The notes under the pieces were generated by a model. The model was given only the letters and a program-made list of their open reading frames with translations, did no database searches and had not been told where the DNA came from. 64,000 nt of DNA. Origin: JAHBWV01 sp964588385 (GTDB lineage Bacteria; Planctomycetota; Phycisphaerae; Phycisphaerales; UBA1924). This document shows, in pieces, positions 44,534-53,833 of this stretch. The DNA lies in NCBI GenBank assembly GCA_964588385.1, contig CAZPPG010000013.1, positions 1 to 64,000 on the forward strand. Direction: 5' to 3'. Position 1 is the first letter of the stretch; each line of letters begins with the position of its first letter. A program made the translations under genes and the position numbers.

Positions 44534-46294
44534 GTGTCCAAAGAGCCGATCACACTCCAGAGCGTCCAGACGCTGCTCGCCTCAGATCGGCGTGTCGAGG
44601 CCGCGAATGCCCTCAGGCAGTTGCTCCGGCGAGAGCCGCATGCGCACGGCGCGAATCTGCTCGCGGCTCAACTCGCGTTCGCCGAGAAAGACCACGAGCT
44701 CGCGGCCCGCCACGCTCGGACCGCTCTCGACGCCGCTCCCAACGACCTTCGGGCATCACGTATCCTGGCCTCATCACTGGCCGCGCTCGACCGTCCGGCG
44801 GAGGCGGTTCAGGTCTACGAGGCGATGCTGGCCAGGGAGCCTGGCAACGAACAGATCATGATGGCCCTCTCGGGCATGTACCTGCGGACCGATCGACTCG
44901 CAGATGCTGAGGCGATCATGGAACGTGCGGTCAAGACCCGAGGTGACCTTCGCGAGGTATGGCACGAGTACGCCGTGCTCTTTCTGGGAACCGGGAGGGC
45001 CGCAGACGCGATATCCGTTCTTGAGCAGGCAGTGGTTCGGATTCCTGCGTCTTCGGATCTGGCCGTCACGCTCGCGTCGGTGTCAAACTATGTACCGGGC
45101 CTCGATCCTGCCCGCGTTCGAGCAGCGCACGCTCGTGCCGCCCGGCGGCTCGAACCAGACATCCCGCTCCCCGCCCTTTCGAACTCACGCGATCCCGAAC
45201 GGCGCCTCATCGTGGGCTTTGTCTCCGGCGATTTCCATAATCACTCCATTTCCTACTTCCTCCTGCCGCTGCTGGAGAATCTGAATCGGGAGAGGATCCG
45301 CCCCGAACTCTTCTGGACGGGGCGATCCCGTGACGCGACGACCGAGCGCTTTATGTCACTGGCTCCGCTGCACACGTGCACGGCTCGTGCGCCCTCGGAG
45401 ATCGCCAGAGACATCCGGGCAATGGGCGTTGATGTGTTGATCGATCTCTCCGGCTACACGATGGATCACGGGCTGCCTGTGTTCGCGCTTCGAGCCGCGC
45501 CCGTTCAGCTCAGCGCAATCGGATATCCGGCATCGACAGGGCTGCGCTCGATCCAGGCGAGGATCGGCGACTCCATCACCGATCCGCCGGGATCGAGCGA
45601 GTCCGATCCGGTCGTGCGCCTGGATCCATGCTTCTTGTGCTATCAGCCCCCTGTGGAGGCACCCGAGCCGTGTCTGGACGATCCGTCGCGCCCGCCCACC
45701 TTCGGATCGTTCAACGCCATCCAGAAACTGAACCCGGAACTGCTCACACTCTGGGCGGGACTGATGAGTTCTGTCCCCGATTCGCGACTCGTGCTGAAAG
45801 CAGACCTGCGCCTGACCTCCGTTATTTCGCGCATCCGCAACATGTTCAAGTCATCAGGTGTCGATCCGGACCGACTGACCTTTCTCAGCAACACGCGGAC
45901 GCCGCAGGAGGCCCGAGCGCTCTACAGCCGAATCGATGTGGCGCTCGACACATACCCCTACAACGGCACGACGACCACGTGCGAGTCCCTTTGGATGGGA
46001 GTGCCCGTGGTCGCGCGGCTCGGCGTGACGCACGTGCAGCGCGTGAGCGCATCGCTGCTCCACGCAACGGGGCTTCCGGATCTGGTCGCGACATCTACAG
46101 ACTCGTACCTGGAGATCGCACGCAACTTGGTGCTGGACCGGGACAGAGTCCTTCGACTGCGCCGGACCCTGCGCGATCAGATGCGTGGCTCGGTCCTGTG
46201 CGACGCCCATGGATATGCCAGACGGTTCGAGGAGGCGATCCGCGAGGTGTGGCGTCACTGGTGTACGGCCCATCGCCCCGCAGACGGAGCCTGA
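44534..46294 (+). CDS. TPR-containing O-GlcNAc transferase-like protein (GT41), copy 2
   Basis: 586 residues from GTG 44534 (VSKEPITLQSVQTLLASDR), preceded by GGAGG. It has the same design as the upstream gene: TPR repeats (~1-190), then V-G-F-V-S-G-D-F-H-N-H-S-I-S-Y-F with its conserved His, APVQLSAIGYPASTGL, F-N-A-I-Q-K-L-N and T-T-T-T-C-E-S-L-W-M-G-V-P-V-V. The catalytic half is clearly related to copy 1 but diverged, so this is an old duplication or two acceptor specificities. It converges with the RRM gene. Confidence 0.85.
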   Translation: MSKEPITLQSVQTLLASDRRVEAANALRQLLRREPHAHGANLLAAQLAFAEKDHELAARHARTALDAAPNDLRASRILASSLAALDRPAEAVQVYEAMLAREPGNEQIMMALSGMYLRTDRLADAEAIMERAVKTRGDLREVWHEYAVLFLGTGRAADAISVLEQAVVRIPASSDLAVTLASVSNYVPGLDPARVRAAHARAARRLEPDIPLPALSNSRDPERRLIVGFVSGDFHNHSISYFLLPLLENLNRERIRPELFWTGRSRDATTERFMSLAPLHTCTARAPSEIARDIRAMGVDVLIDLSGYTMDHGLPVFALRAAPVQLSAIGYPASTGLRSIQARIGDSITDPPGSSESDPVVRLDPCFLCYQPPVEAPEPCLDDPSRPPTFGSFNAIQKLNPELLTLWAGLMSSVPDSRLVLKADLRLTSVISRIRNMFKSSGVDPDRLTFLSNTRTPQEARALYSRIDVALDTYPYNGTTTTCESLWMGVPVVARLGVTHVQRVSASLLHATGLPDLVATSTDSYLEIARNLVLDRDRVLRLRRTLRDQMRGSVLCDAHGYARRFEEAIREVWRHWCTAHRPADGA

Positions 46295-46391
46295 CCGGCG
46301 GCGGCTTGCTCAACGAAGTAATACGAAAGTGGACCGATCCAACTTGAGTGGATCGACCCATGCATGTACCAATGCGCGTCAGTCGGCCCGA

Positions 46392-46805
46392 TTACCAGCG
46401 GTCGCCACCCCGGTCACCGCTCCGATCGCCACGGTCGCCGCCATAGCCGCCGCCGCGTCGGCCGCCGCCACCGCCATAACCCCCGCCTCCCCCACCGCCG
46501 TATCCGCCACCGCCCCCGCGGCGACCGCCCCCACCGAAGCCGCCGCCACCGCCGCCCTGCTCACGCGGCTTCGCCTCATTGACCTTCAACGGGCGTCCGC
46601 CCACTTCCTGCCCGTTGACCGCCTCGATCGCGGCCCGAGCTTCGTTGTCATTGGCCATTTCCACGAACCCGAACCCGCGGGAGCGACCGGTCTCGCGATC
46701 CATCACGATCGAGGCGCGCATGACCTGACCGTGTGGCTCAAAGAGGCTCCGCAGTTCCGACTCGGTCATCGAGAACGACACATTACCGACGTAGATATTC
46801 ACCAC
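46392..46805 (-). CDS. RRM RNA-binding protein with glycine-rich tail
   Basis: 137 residues. One RRM (1-80) has RNP2 I-Y-V-G-N-V and RNP1 RGFGFVEM. The tail (~85-137) is nearly all Gly, Arg and Tyr (GGRRGGGGGYGGGGGGGYGG) and ends in GDRGGDRW. This matches bacterial Rbp-type glycine-rich RNA-binding proteins that act as RNA chaperones, often in cold or stress. The tail is encoded by a GCC/ACC-rich low-complexity tract, which could slip in replication. Confidence 0.93.
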   Translation of the reverse strand: MVNIYVGNVSFSMTESELRSLFEPHGQVMRASIVMDRETGRSRGFGFVEMANDNEARAAIEAVNGQEVGGRPLKVNEAKPREQGGGGGGFGGGGRRGGGGGYGGGGGGGYGGGGGRRGGGYGGDRGDRSGDRGGDRW

Positions 46806-47014
46806 GACTCAATCCCTCGCCCGAGCACCCTCAACCATGAACCGCTCCGCCATCTCGGGCGAGTCCGGCGCCGGCCCATCCTGTTGCTCGCACACCCGGT
46901 CGCCAACTCGGTCAGAACCTCGATGGAGCCGCGAATGCCTCGTCGCCACAGTCTAGCACAAACCAACCATCGGACGGCGGGCTCACTCTGGGAGGCCGAA
47001 CCATTCGGCGAGTG
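46806..47014. other. Intergenic region upstream of the RRM gene
   Basis: 209 bp between the RRM start and the terminator of the large dockerin gene, both on the minus strand. It should hold the RRM promoter and leader. I see no ORF and no confident promoter. Confidence 0.5.
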
Positions 47015-47054
47015 TCAATGAAAGGCGGGCGGCCCCCGGCTGGGAGCCGCCCGC
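47015..47054 (-). terminator. Terminator after the large dockerin gene
   Basis: A 9-bp perfect stem, GCGGGCGGC (47025-47033) with GCCGCCCGC (47046-47054), is followed on the minus strand by CTTTCATT. It lies 28 bp past the stop at 47082. Confidence 0.78.
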
Positions 47055-47081
47055 GTCTGCCTGCTCTCGATCAAGATGGCA

Positions 47082-50000
47082 TTACGGAGTGCATCCCTCT
47101 CCGAACGCCTGGAAGAAGTCGAGGAAGTCCAGAATGTCGACAAAGGTGTCGCCATTGAAGTCGGCGTCCACCGGCGAGCCGCAGGGAGCTGGCTGGTTCT
47201 CACACGCTCCGAATGACGCAAAGAAGTCCAGGAAGTCGAGAATGTCGATCTCCCCATCCCGATTCAGGTCGGCGTCCTCGCCCCATGAGCCCCGGTTGAC
47301 GGTCGTGAAACCGCTTGTGCCACAGGAGTTCACGGAGCGCACCCAGTAGTAATAAAGCTGTCCGTGCTGCGTGTTGGGGAAAGCATCATCAAAGGATGTC
47401 GCGGCCGTCGTCACGCGAAGCGCGGCCGTGCCGAGGTTATTCACCGTGTTCCGCCATACCTGATACTGGGTTGCTCCGGCAGCGGCGGGCCACGACACTC
47501 GGACGCGTCCGCAGAAGGCGTCATCACTCGCTGTCACGCTGGCGGGTGCCGCGGGCAGGGCGCCCACATTGATCGTGTACGCCTCGTTGTCGAATCCGGC
47601 AGGGTTTGTCGCACGGATGGTGACGTTTGTGGCGCCGGGAGTCGGCACGGGCCAGGTCAGCACGCCGGTGGAACTGTTGATAACGGCTCCGGCCGGGCCG
47701 GACACGATCGACCAGGTGACGGGCGTCGTCCCTTCGACGAGTGTCGGGGCCGGGCTGACGAATGGAGAGGCCGCGCATGCGTCATATGAGGAGATCGCCG
47801 TCACCAGCGGTTGGAGCCAGAGCTTGGCCGTGTAGTCGCCGCTTCCGAAGTTCTCATTGATGACCGCAAAGCCCCACACCGAGCCATCTCCGACGAACTC
47901 GACCGCCTCGTCCACGCCTCCTCCCGTGGTCTGAGACGAAGCGTCAAAGTCCTGGCGTGACCCGCTTGAACGATCGCCGTCGAAGGCCCACACGTCGAGG
48001 TCCATCGACGTGCCGGCAATATCGACCGTCATCGCGTAGTTCTTCCCGGCGGTGCTTGCGAACTCATACAGATCCATGATCTCCGTGCCAACAAACGACT
48101 CGTTGTACGAGCCACCGGTGCCGAAGTCGAGCGCCACATTGCGGGACTCATATCGGAAGCCGACAGAGCCGCCGAACTGGAGCACGCGTGCGTGGTGGTA
48201 CACGTCCCCCCAATCGCGTCCGTCCGTGACGACGAAATCGCGGATGTCCGTTCCACCGAACGTGGACTCGTACGGGGAGCCGAAGGGGGTGGAGTTGTCT
48301 ACCTGAATGTCGTTGTCGCCCCCGATCTGGTTGTAGATCGCGACGCCGGCCCAGTCGAAGCTGTCGATCCTGAATGTGAAGTACCGCTCAGTGGCGGTGC
48401 CGTAGTACAGCGACCCGCCATCATTGAAGTGGTACACGTTGGGCAGGCCATAGGACGTCCCGCCTACGTACGTGAGCCACGTCGTGCCTGTGTCGGCGAT
48501 CTGGTTGTGAAAGAAGAAGCCCCGCTGGTCGCCTGCCTGATCCGCGTCAAGCCCCGAATAGTCCCCCCACCTCTCGACGGTGCTCGCAGATGGGTTGTAG
48601 TTGACGGAACCGCCGACGAGCATCGCACTGCCTTCGAACGCCGTCGCGGCGGCGGTCCGGCCGGTCCACCGGATGTTCGCAAACTCCGACTCGCCATATC
48701 GAGAGAAGCCCAGCACGACGTTGTCGGCCACGTCGTTGTGGATGTTCGGCCAAGCATAGAAGAGTTCGTCGGCGCCGAACGTGGCCTGCCACGAAACGGA
48801 GCCGCCTGATGTGAACCGCATCGCGCGAATCGCAGACTCCACCGTTGCGTTGCCCCAGTCCTCAGACTCCGTCCAGGCCGTGTACATCACGCCGAAGTCG
48901 TAGACAACGTCCTGCGTGCGGCAGTCGCCCGTGTCGATCTGACCCGCGCCCGGTTGCTCCCCCTCGGGAGGCGGCAGGTATGCATTCACCGCCACGTCAT
49001 TGGCAGCGCCAAGCGTGGGGGAACCGCCGCCCACGCCGGGCGCGGTCATCGAGCGGATATTGATCACGCTCGCGCCGCCCGACTCGGTGTCAACGAAGTA
49101 CATCACCGGCGGCGTCAGCGACGAACCCTCGAACTCCGCAGGCTTGACCGTGAACGCCTTATCGCCCGCGGCGTCGTTCATGTTCGTATAGACCCAGGAC
49201 GTGAAGCCCTGGCCATCGTACAAGAACCCCTTGGGATACGCCTTGATCGCGGCATACGTGAACGAGTCGCCAAGCGTGTACTGGTTCGTTGTGATGTAGA
49301 CCCACCCCATCGTGTTGGTCTCTTCGGTCCGGTCGCCCGCGTCGTATCCCAGACCGGGGAAGTCGGCCCAGAGATCCGTCGCGCCGTTGTCCGCGTCCGA
49401 GCGGCTGTAATAGGTCCACCACTCTCCCTCGGGATTCCCAGTCTTGGAGATCGAGATCGCGTAGTACGTCTCGGCGAGTCGACGCCCATTCAGCGCCAAA
49501 ATGATCCACCGATCGTTGAACTGGTCGTAGACAATCTTCGGATCGAAGAGGTCCGCGCCCGCGGGAGCCCCGGGCCAGAAGTCCTCCATCGCCGTCGCAG
49601 GAACGACCGCTGTTCCATCCTTGGTGTAGAACGCGATCTCGCTGTTCACCACCACGCCGACATGAGCTGGTCCAACGGCGCAGTCTGCGTCGCTCGGACG
49701 GCTGCTGTCGGCCACGGCTGGCCAGGACACATACTCCGCCGGCGCACGAGGGGTGCCGGACCCGGATGGATCGCCACCCCCACCTCCACCTGGGCCGCCC
49801 GGACGCATCGTTTCGAATGTGTCGCCGGTATTCAGCACCGGACCGAACTCAGAGGGGTCGGGCAACGGTCCTTCGGGCGTCGGTCGAACCCATGGCTCGA
49901 CCGTCTTGTCTGCGCCCGCATCCCCGCCCGGGCGTTCATCGCGGTACGCGGCGGGATCAACCTGGCGGATCGAGTCGTTCTCCGGATCGTGAGATGTCGC

Positions 50001-50390
50001 GGGCTCACCTCGCGCCGCGCGCGCAGCCAGCTCCATCGCCCAGTTCTTGGCCCGGGCGCGCTTCACGCTCAGCTCCTCGGGATTCTCGTACATCACGCCC
50101 GCGGGCAAGTGGGGATACTTCTGAATCTCCTCGGGGGCGCGGAATCGCGGAACTCCCGCCGCTTCGCGCGCCGCCTGGTGCGCCCACGCGTCCTCCCATG
50201 TCGACGTGATCGCCGCCCCGACCGCCTCCGCACGAACCGTCACGGTGGTGTCGGGGGGCGATGCTTTGAACATCGCACGCTCTTGGGCAGCCTTCGCCGC
50301 CATCCGCGTGCTTCCTCCATCATTCGCCGAAACCACACCGCCGCACGCGCATGTGACCGCCGCCGCCGTCAGACCAAAGACCCTACCCAT
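47082..50390 (-). CDS. Large exported protein with Ig-like, FnIII-like and GC-type dockerin modules
   Basis: 1102 residues from ATG 50390, with a strong AAGGAGG site. The signal peptide is MGRVFGLTAAAVTCACGGVV. The N-terminal ~800 residues are an acidic extracellular domain I do not recognise (with FDPKIVYDQFNDRWIILALN, suggesting a propeller or lectin-like fold). Next are an Ig/cadherin-like segment (VTWSIVSGPAGAVINSSTG), an FnIII-like domain (GRVRVSWPAAAGATQYQVWR), and two C-terminal dockerin modules (ADLNRDGEIDILDFLDFFAS and ADFNGDTFVDILDFLDFFQA) joined by CENQPAPC. It is probably surface-anchored or sorted through the dockerins. It diverges from the propeller/cytochrome gene. Confidence 0.85.
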   Translation of the reverse strand: MGRVFGLTAAAVTCACGGVVSANDGGSTRMAAKAAQERAMFKASPPDTTVTVRAEAVGAAITSTWEDAWAHQAAREAAGVPRFRAPEEIQKYPHLPAGVMYENPEELSVKRARAKNWAMELAARAARGEPATSHDPENDSIRQVDPAAYRDERPGGDAGADKTVEPWVRPTPEGPLPDPSEFGPVLNTGDTFETMRPGGPGGGGGGDPSGSGTPRAPAEYVSWPAVADSSRPSDADCAVGPAHVGVVVNSEIAFYTKDGTAVVPATAMEDFWPGAPAGADLFDPKIVYDQFNDRWIILALNGRRLAETYYAISISKTGNPEGEWWTYYSRSDADNGATDLWADFPGLGYDAGDRTEETNTMGWVYITTNQYTLGDSFTYAAIKAYPKGFLYDGQGFTSWVYTNMNDAAGDKAFTVKPAEFEGSSLTPPVMYFVDTESGGASVINIRSMTAPGVGGGSPTLGAANDVAVNAYLPPPEGEQPGAGQIDTGDCRTQDVVYDFGVMYTAWTESEDWGNATVESAIRAMRFTSGGSVSWQATFGADELFYAWPNIHNDVADNVVLGFSRYGESEFANIRWTGRTAAATAFEGSAMLVGGSVNYNPSASTVERWGDYSGLDADQAGDQRGFFFHNQIADTGTTWLTYVGGTSYGLPNVYHFNDGGSLYYGTATERYFTFRIDSFDWAGVAIYNQIGGDNDIQVDNSTPFGSPYESTFGGTDIRDFVVTDGRDWGDVYHHARVLQFGGSVGFRYESRNVALDFGTGGSYNESFVGTEIMDLYEFASTAGKNYAMTVDIAGTSMDLDVWAFDGDRSSGSRQDFDASSQTTGGGVDEAVEFVGDGSVWGFAVINENFGSGDYTAKLWLQPLVTAISSYDACAASPFVSPAPTLVEGTTPVTWSIVSGPAGAVINSSTGVLTWPVPTPGATNVTIRATNPAGFDNEAYTINVGALPAAPASVTASDDAFCGRVRVSWPAAAGATQYQVWRNTVNNLGTAALRVTTAATSFDDAFPNTQHGQLYYYWVRSVNSCGTSGFTTVNRGSWGEDADLNRDGEIDILDFLDFFASFGACENQPAPCGSPVDADFNGDTFVDILDFLDFFQAFGEGCTP

Positions 50391-50723
50391 GATGACCTCC
50401 TTCGGAAACAACGACCCCCGCGCGAGTCGCCGAGTCCCGGAACGCAGCCGCCTCCACGGAGCTCCCACCGGATAACGCACGGTCCCTCGAAACGACTCGC
50501 GCGCAGTCCACCGCACGAGCAGTGGAGCAGCATGAAACCAAGATTTTACCTATTCTCTCGCGCGCGCTATCGGACGAAACGCGCCCAAATACTCAAGTGA
50601 GACTCGGTCTCTGGTAATCTGCGCGTGTACTTACCAAATGCGAATGGCTGGGGCTCGCTTTTGCGCCCGATTCATGGTGAAATAGGCGGGAGTCCATCCC
50701 CGGGGTCCTTGAGGAGGTTCCAG
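50391..50723. other. Divergent intergenic region between two dockerin-protein genes
   Basis: 333 bp holding the two divergent 5' ends. Each gene has a strong ribosome site at its edge (AAGGAGG for the minus gene, GAGGAGG for the plus gene). A small inverted repeat GAGAC-TCG-GTCTC lies at 50599-50611. The middle is more AT-rich than the surroundings and may hold both promoters, but no box was assigned. Confidence 0.5.
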
Positions 50724-53714
50724 ATGCCGCCGAAGTTTGCTCACGCTGTCCCTGCGCTCGCGCTCAGCGCTCTGGCCCTCGGTTCGTCGGCGCAACCCGC
50801 CTTTGTCAACTTTGAGTCGCCGCCCGTCCACCCCATCGCGCTCACGCCGGACCAGACGAAGCTGCTCGCCGTCAATCTCGCCGACGCCCGACTGGAAGTC
50901 TTCTCTCTTCAAGCCGGGCTGCCCGTGCCCAGCGGCTCGGTTCCCGTTGGGTATGACCCGGTCTCCGTGCGAGCCCGAACCAACACAGAAGTCTGGGTCG
51001 TCAACCACATCTCGGACTCGGTCAGCATCATCGATCTCACCACCATGCGCGTGGTCAACACGCTGAAGACGGACGACGAGCCCTGCGATGTGGTCTTCGC
51101 CGGAGCGCCGGAGCGGGCCTTTGTGTCGTGCTCACAGGCCAACACGATCCTTGTCTTTGATCCCGCAAACCTCTCGGCTCCTCCCGTGCGCCTCCCGGTG
51201 CTGGCGGAAGATCCAAGATCGCTCGCGATCAGCCCGGACGGGAGCACGGTGTATGCCGCCGCGTTCGAGTCCGGCAACCGCACCACGATCCTCGGCGGCG
51301 GCATCGACGAGGCGTTCAGTGGAACGCTCGCGTTCCCGCCCAACGTTGTGAACGATCCGACCGGGCCTTGGGGCGGCCTGAATCCTCCGCCGAATGACGG
51401 CGCGATGTTCACGCCCGCCCTCGCGCCGGGGGTGCCGACACCTCCCAAGGTGGGCATGATTGTCCGGAAGAACGACGCCGATCAATGGATGGATGACAAC
51501 GGGGGCGACTGGACGAGCTTTGTCTCGGGCGCGAACGCGGCCAAGTCAGGGCGCCCCGTCGGCTGGGACCTTTACGACCACGACGTCGCCGTCATCGATG
51601 CCGCCACGCTGGCCGTCTCGTACGTCCAGAATCTCATGAACATCAACATGGCGATGGCGGTCAATCCCGTGACCGGCCACCTCTCGGTCGTCGGCACCGA
51701 CGGCATGAACGAGGTCCGCTTCGAGCCCAACGTCAAGGGCATCTTCGTGCGCTCCCTCGTCGCCACGTTTGATCCCGGCGGAATCGCGGGCGGCACTGTC
51801 AAAGACCTCAATCCACACCTGGACTACTCCTTCTTCACGGTCCCGCAGGCCGTACGCAATCGCTCGATCGGTGACCCCCGCGCCGTGGCCTACACGGCGA
51901 CCGGCGACCGCGCGTTCGTTGCCGGCATGGGATCGAACAATCTGACTGTGATCAACGCCTCCGGCGATCGCACGGGCGCCCCTGACACAATCGATGTCGG
52001 CCAAGGCCCATCCGGGCTGGTGATCTCCGACACCAACAACGCGCTCTATGTGCTCAATCGCTTCGACGCCTCGATCTCCGTGGTGGATCTGAGCTCCAAC
52101 GCGGTCGTTGCCACCGCTTCCTACTACGACCCAACACCGAACGCGATCCGCGATGGCCGCCCGTTCCTCTATGACACTGTCATCACCAGCGGCCTCGGTC
52201 AGGCCTCGTGCGCGTCGTGCCATGTGGACGCCCGCACCGACCGCCTTGCCTGGGACCTCGGCGATCCGACCGGCACCGTCGATCCGCTGACCGGGAACAA
52301 TCTCGGCGCGGGCATCCCCGGGCTCACACCCGGCACCACGCCCGTGCCGTTCGCGCCCTTCCATCCCATGAAGGGCCCGATGACGACGCAGACCCTTCAG
52401 GACATCATCGGGCACGAGCCGCACCACTGGCGAGGCGATCGTCGCGGCATCGAGGCCTTCAACGGCGCGTTCATGGGTCTGCTGGCGGACGACACCGTGC
52501 TCACCGGCCCCGAGATGCAGCTCTTTGAGGGCTTCCTCGCCTCTATCCACTTCCCCCCGAATCCGAACCGCAATCTCGACAACTCCCTCTCGACCAATCT
52601 TCCCCTCCCGGGTCACGTCTCCGGAGGACGCTTCACCCCTGCGGGCACTCCCCTCCCGAACGGCAACGCCGCGGCAGGCCTCTCCTTGTATCGCTCAACG
52701 GCCCGGCGCCTTGACGGCGGGGCATTCGCATGTGTCACGTGTCACGCCCTGCCGACCGGCGGCGGACCCGACGCGGTCTTTTCGGGAGGAAACTGGGTTC
52801 CATTCCCGGTCGGCCCTCTCGGCGAGCGCCACCAACAGCTCGTCTCCGTCGACGGCTCAACAAACCGAGCCATCAAGACCCCGCAGCTCCGTGCGCTGTA
52901 CGACAAGGTGGGCTTCGACACCACCAGCACCCGAGCCCTGGCCGGATTCGGCGTGCTGCACGACGGCAGCGTCGACACGCTCGCTCGCTTCGTCTCTGAG
53001 CCGGCATTCAACGTTGCCAGCGACACCGAAGTCGCCAACCTCGTCGCATTCCTCCTCTCCCTCTCCGGCGGCGATCTCCCCGCGGGAACAGTCAACAACG
53101 TGCTGATCCCGCCGGGCGTTCCGTCCAAGGATGCGCACGCCGCGGTCGGCAAGCAGGTCACGGTCGTCTCGCTCGGATCTACCTCTCCGGCGGACATCAG
53201 CGCGCTCAACACGTTCCTGGGTCAGGCCACGCTCTCACGCGTCGGACTGATCGTCAAGGGCAACGTGGGCGGCGTCTCGCGCGGGTTCGCCTACGACACC
53301 GCGACCGCCCGCTATCGCTCCGACCGCGCGGGAGAGACATACACAGACGCCCAGCTCCGCGCCATGGCCGCGCCCGGTAGCGAACTGACCTGGACCGTGG
53401 TCCCCAAGGGGACCGAGGTCCGCATGGGCATCGACCGGGACCTCGACGAATGGCTTGACCGGAACGAGATCGACGTCTGCACCGACGAGGCCAATCCGAA
53501 TGCCTACCCGGGCGGACCAAACTCGCCGGACACCAACGGGGACCTGGTCGTTGATATCGTCGACTTCCTCGATTTCCTCGATGCGTTTGGCACCTGCCTC
53601 GGCTCACCCGCACCCTGCGGTTCGGCCGGGGTCTCGGGCGACTACAACGGCGATGAGTTTGTCGACATTCTCGACCTTCTCGATTTCCTCGACGGCTTCG
53701 GCCGCTGCTCCTGA
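50724..53714 (+). CDS. Exported beta-propeller / di-haem cytochrome protein with dockerin modules
   Basis: 996 residues from ATG 50724 with GAGGAGG upstream; the signal peptide ends S-S-A-Q. The N-terminal ~450 residues are YVTN-like propeller repeats (NTEVWVVNHISDSVSIIDL; NNALYVLNRFDASISVVDL). Two haem-c motifs follow, C-A-S-C-H (first Cys residue 496) and C-V-T-C-H (residue 670), in a di-haem peroxidase-like region with HPMKGPMTTQTLQDI and a G-H-E-P-H-H-W-R-G-D motif. The C-terminus has two dockerin modules (LVVDIVDFLDFLDAFGTC and FVDILDLLDFLDGFGRCS). It looks like a secreted redox protein. A strong terminator follows. Confidence 0.87.
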   Translation: MPPKFAHAVPALALSALALGSSAQPAFVNFESPPVHPIALTPDQTKLLAVNLADARLEVFSLQAGLPVPSGSVPVGYDPVSVRARTNTEVWVVNHISDSVSIIDLTTMRVVNTLKTDDEPCDVVFAGAPERAFVSCSQANTILVFDPANLSAPPVRLPVLAEDPRSLAISPDGSTVYAAAFESGNRTTILGGGIDEAFSGTLAFPPNVVNDPTGPWGGLNPPPNDGAMFTPALAPGVPTPPKVGMIVRKNDADQWMDDNGGDWTSFVSGANAAKSGRPVGWDLYDHDVAVIDAATLAVSYVQNLMNINMAMAVNPVTGHLSVVGTDGMNEVRFEPNVKGIFVRSLVATFDPGGIAGGTVKDLNPHLDYSFFTVPQAVRNRSIGDPRAVAYTATGDRAFVAGMGSNNLTVINASGDRTGAPDTIDVGQGPSGLVISDTNNALYVLNRFDASISVVDLSSNAVVATASYYDPTPNAIRDGRPFLYDTVITSGLGQASCASCHVDARTDRLAWDLGDPTGTVDPLTGNNLGAGIPGLTPGTTPVPFAPFHPMKGPMTTQTLQDIIGHEPHHWRGDRRGIEAFNGAFMGLLADDTVLTGPEMQLFEGFLASIHFPPNPNRNLDNSLSTNLPLPGHVSGGRFTPAGTPLPNGNAAAGLSLYRSTARRLDGGAFACVTCHALPTGGGPDAVFSGGNWVPFPVGPLGERHQQLVSVDGSTNRAIKTPQLRALYDKVGFDTTSTRALAGFGVLHDGSVDTLARFVSEPAFNVASDTEVANLVAFLLSLSGGDLPAGTVNNVLIPPGVPSKDAHAAVGKQVTVVSLGSTSPADISALNTFLGQATLSRVGLIVKGNVGGVSRGFAYDTATARYRSDRAGETYTDAQLRAMAAPGSELTWTVVPKGTEVRMGIDRDLDEWLDRNEIDVCTDEANPNAYPGGPNSPDTNGDLVVDIVDFLDFLDAFGTCLGSPAPCGSAGVSGDYNGDEFVDILDLLDFLDGFGRCS

Positions 53715-53757
53715 ACGACGCAGGATCCGTTGCGGACGTAACAACTTCGTTCTTCTG

Positions 53758-53789
53758 AAAGCCGCCCGCCCCCGGGCGGCTTTCTTTGG
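53758..53789 (+). terminator. Rho-independent terminator after the cytochrome/dockerin gene
   Basis: A perfect 11-bp stem, AAAGCCGCCCG (53758-53768) with CGGGCGGCTTT (53773-53783), has a CCCC loop and is followed by CTTTGG. It lies 43 bp after the stop codon. Confidence 0.88.
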
Positions 53790-53809
53790 AACTCACTCAG
53801 TTCTGCTTG

Positions 53810-53825
53810 CGGCCAGATCTGGCCG
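53810..53825. promoter_or_regulatory. 16-bp perfect palindrome
   Basis: CGGCCAGATCTGGCCG is fully self-complementary with no spacer. It sits between the terminator and the orphan dockerin fragment, where it could be a dimeric operator. No regulator is known. Confidence 0.4.
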
Positions 53826-53833
53826 TCCCGTAA

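Noticed and set aside
46430..46565. Glycine-codon tract as a CRISPR or tandem-repeat array
   Set aside because: It encodes the tail of the RRM protein; there is no uniform spacer/repeat length.
48954..50600. 548-codon plus-strand frame
   Set aside because: Antisense to the large dockerin gene; Arg-rich shadow.
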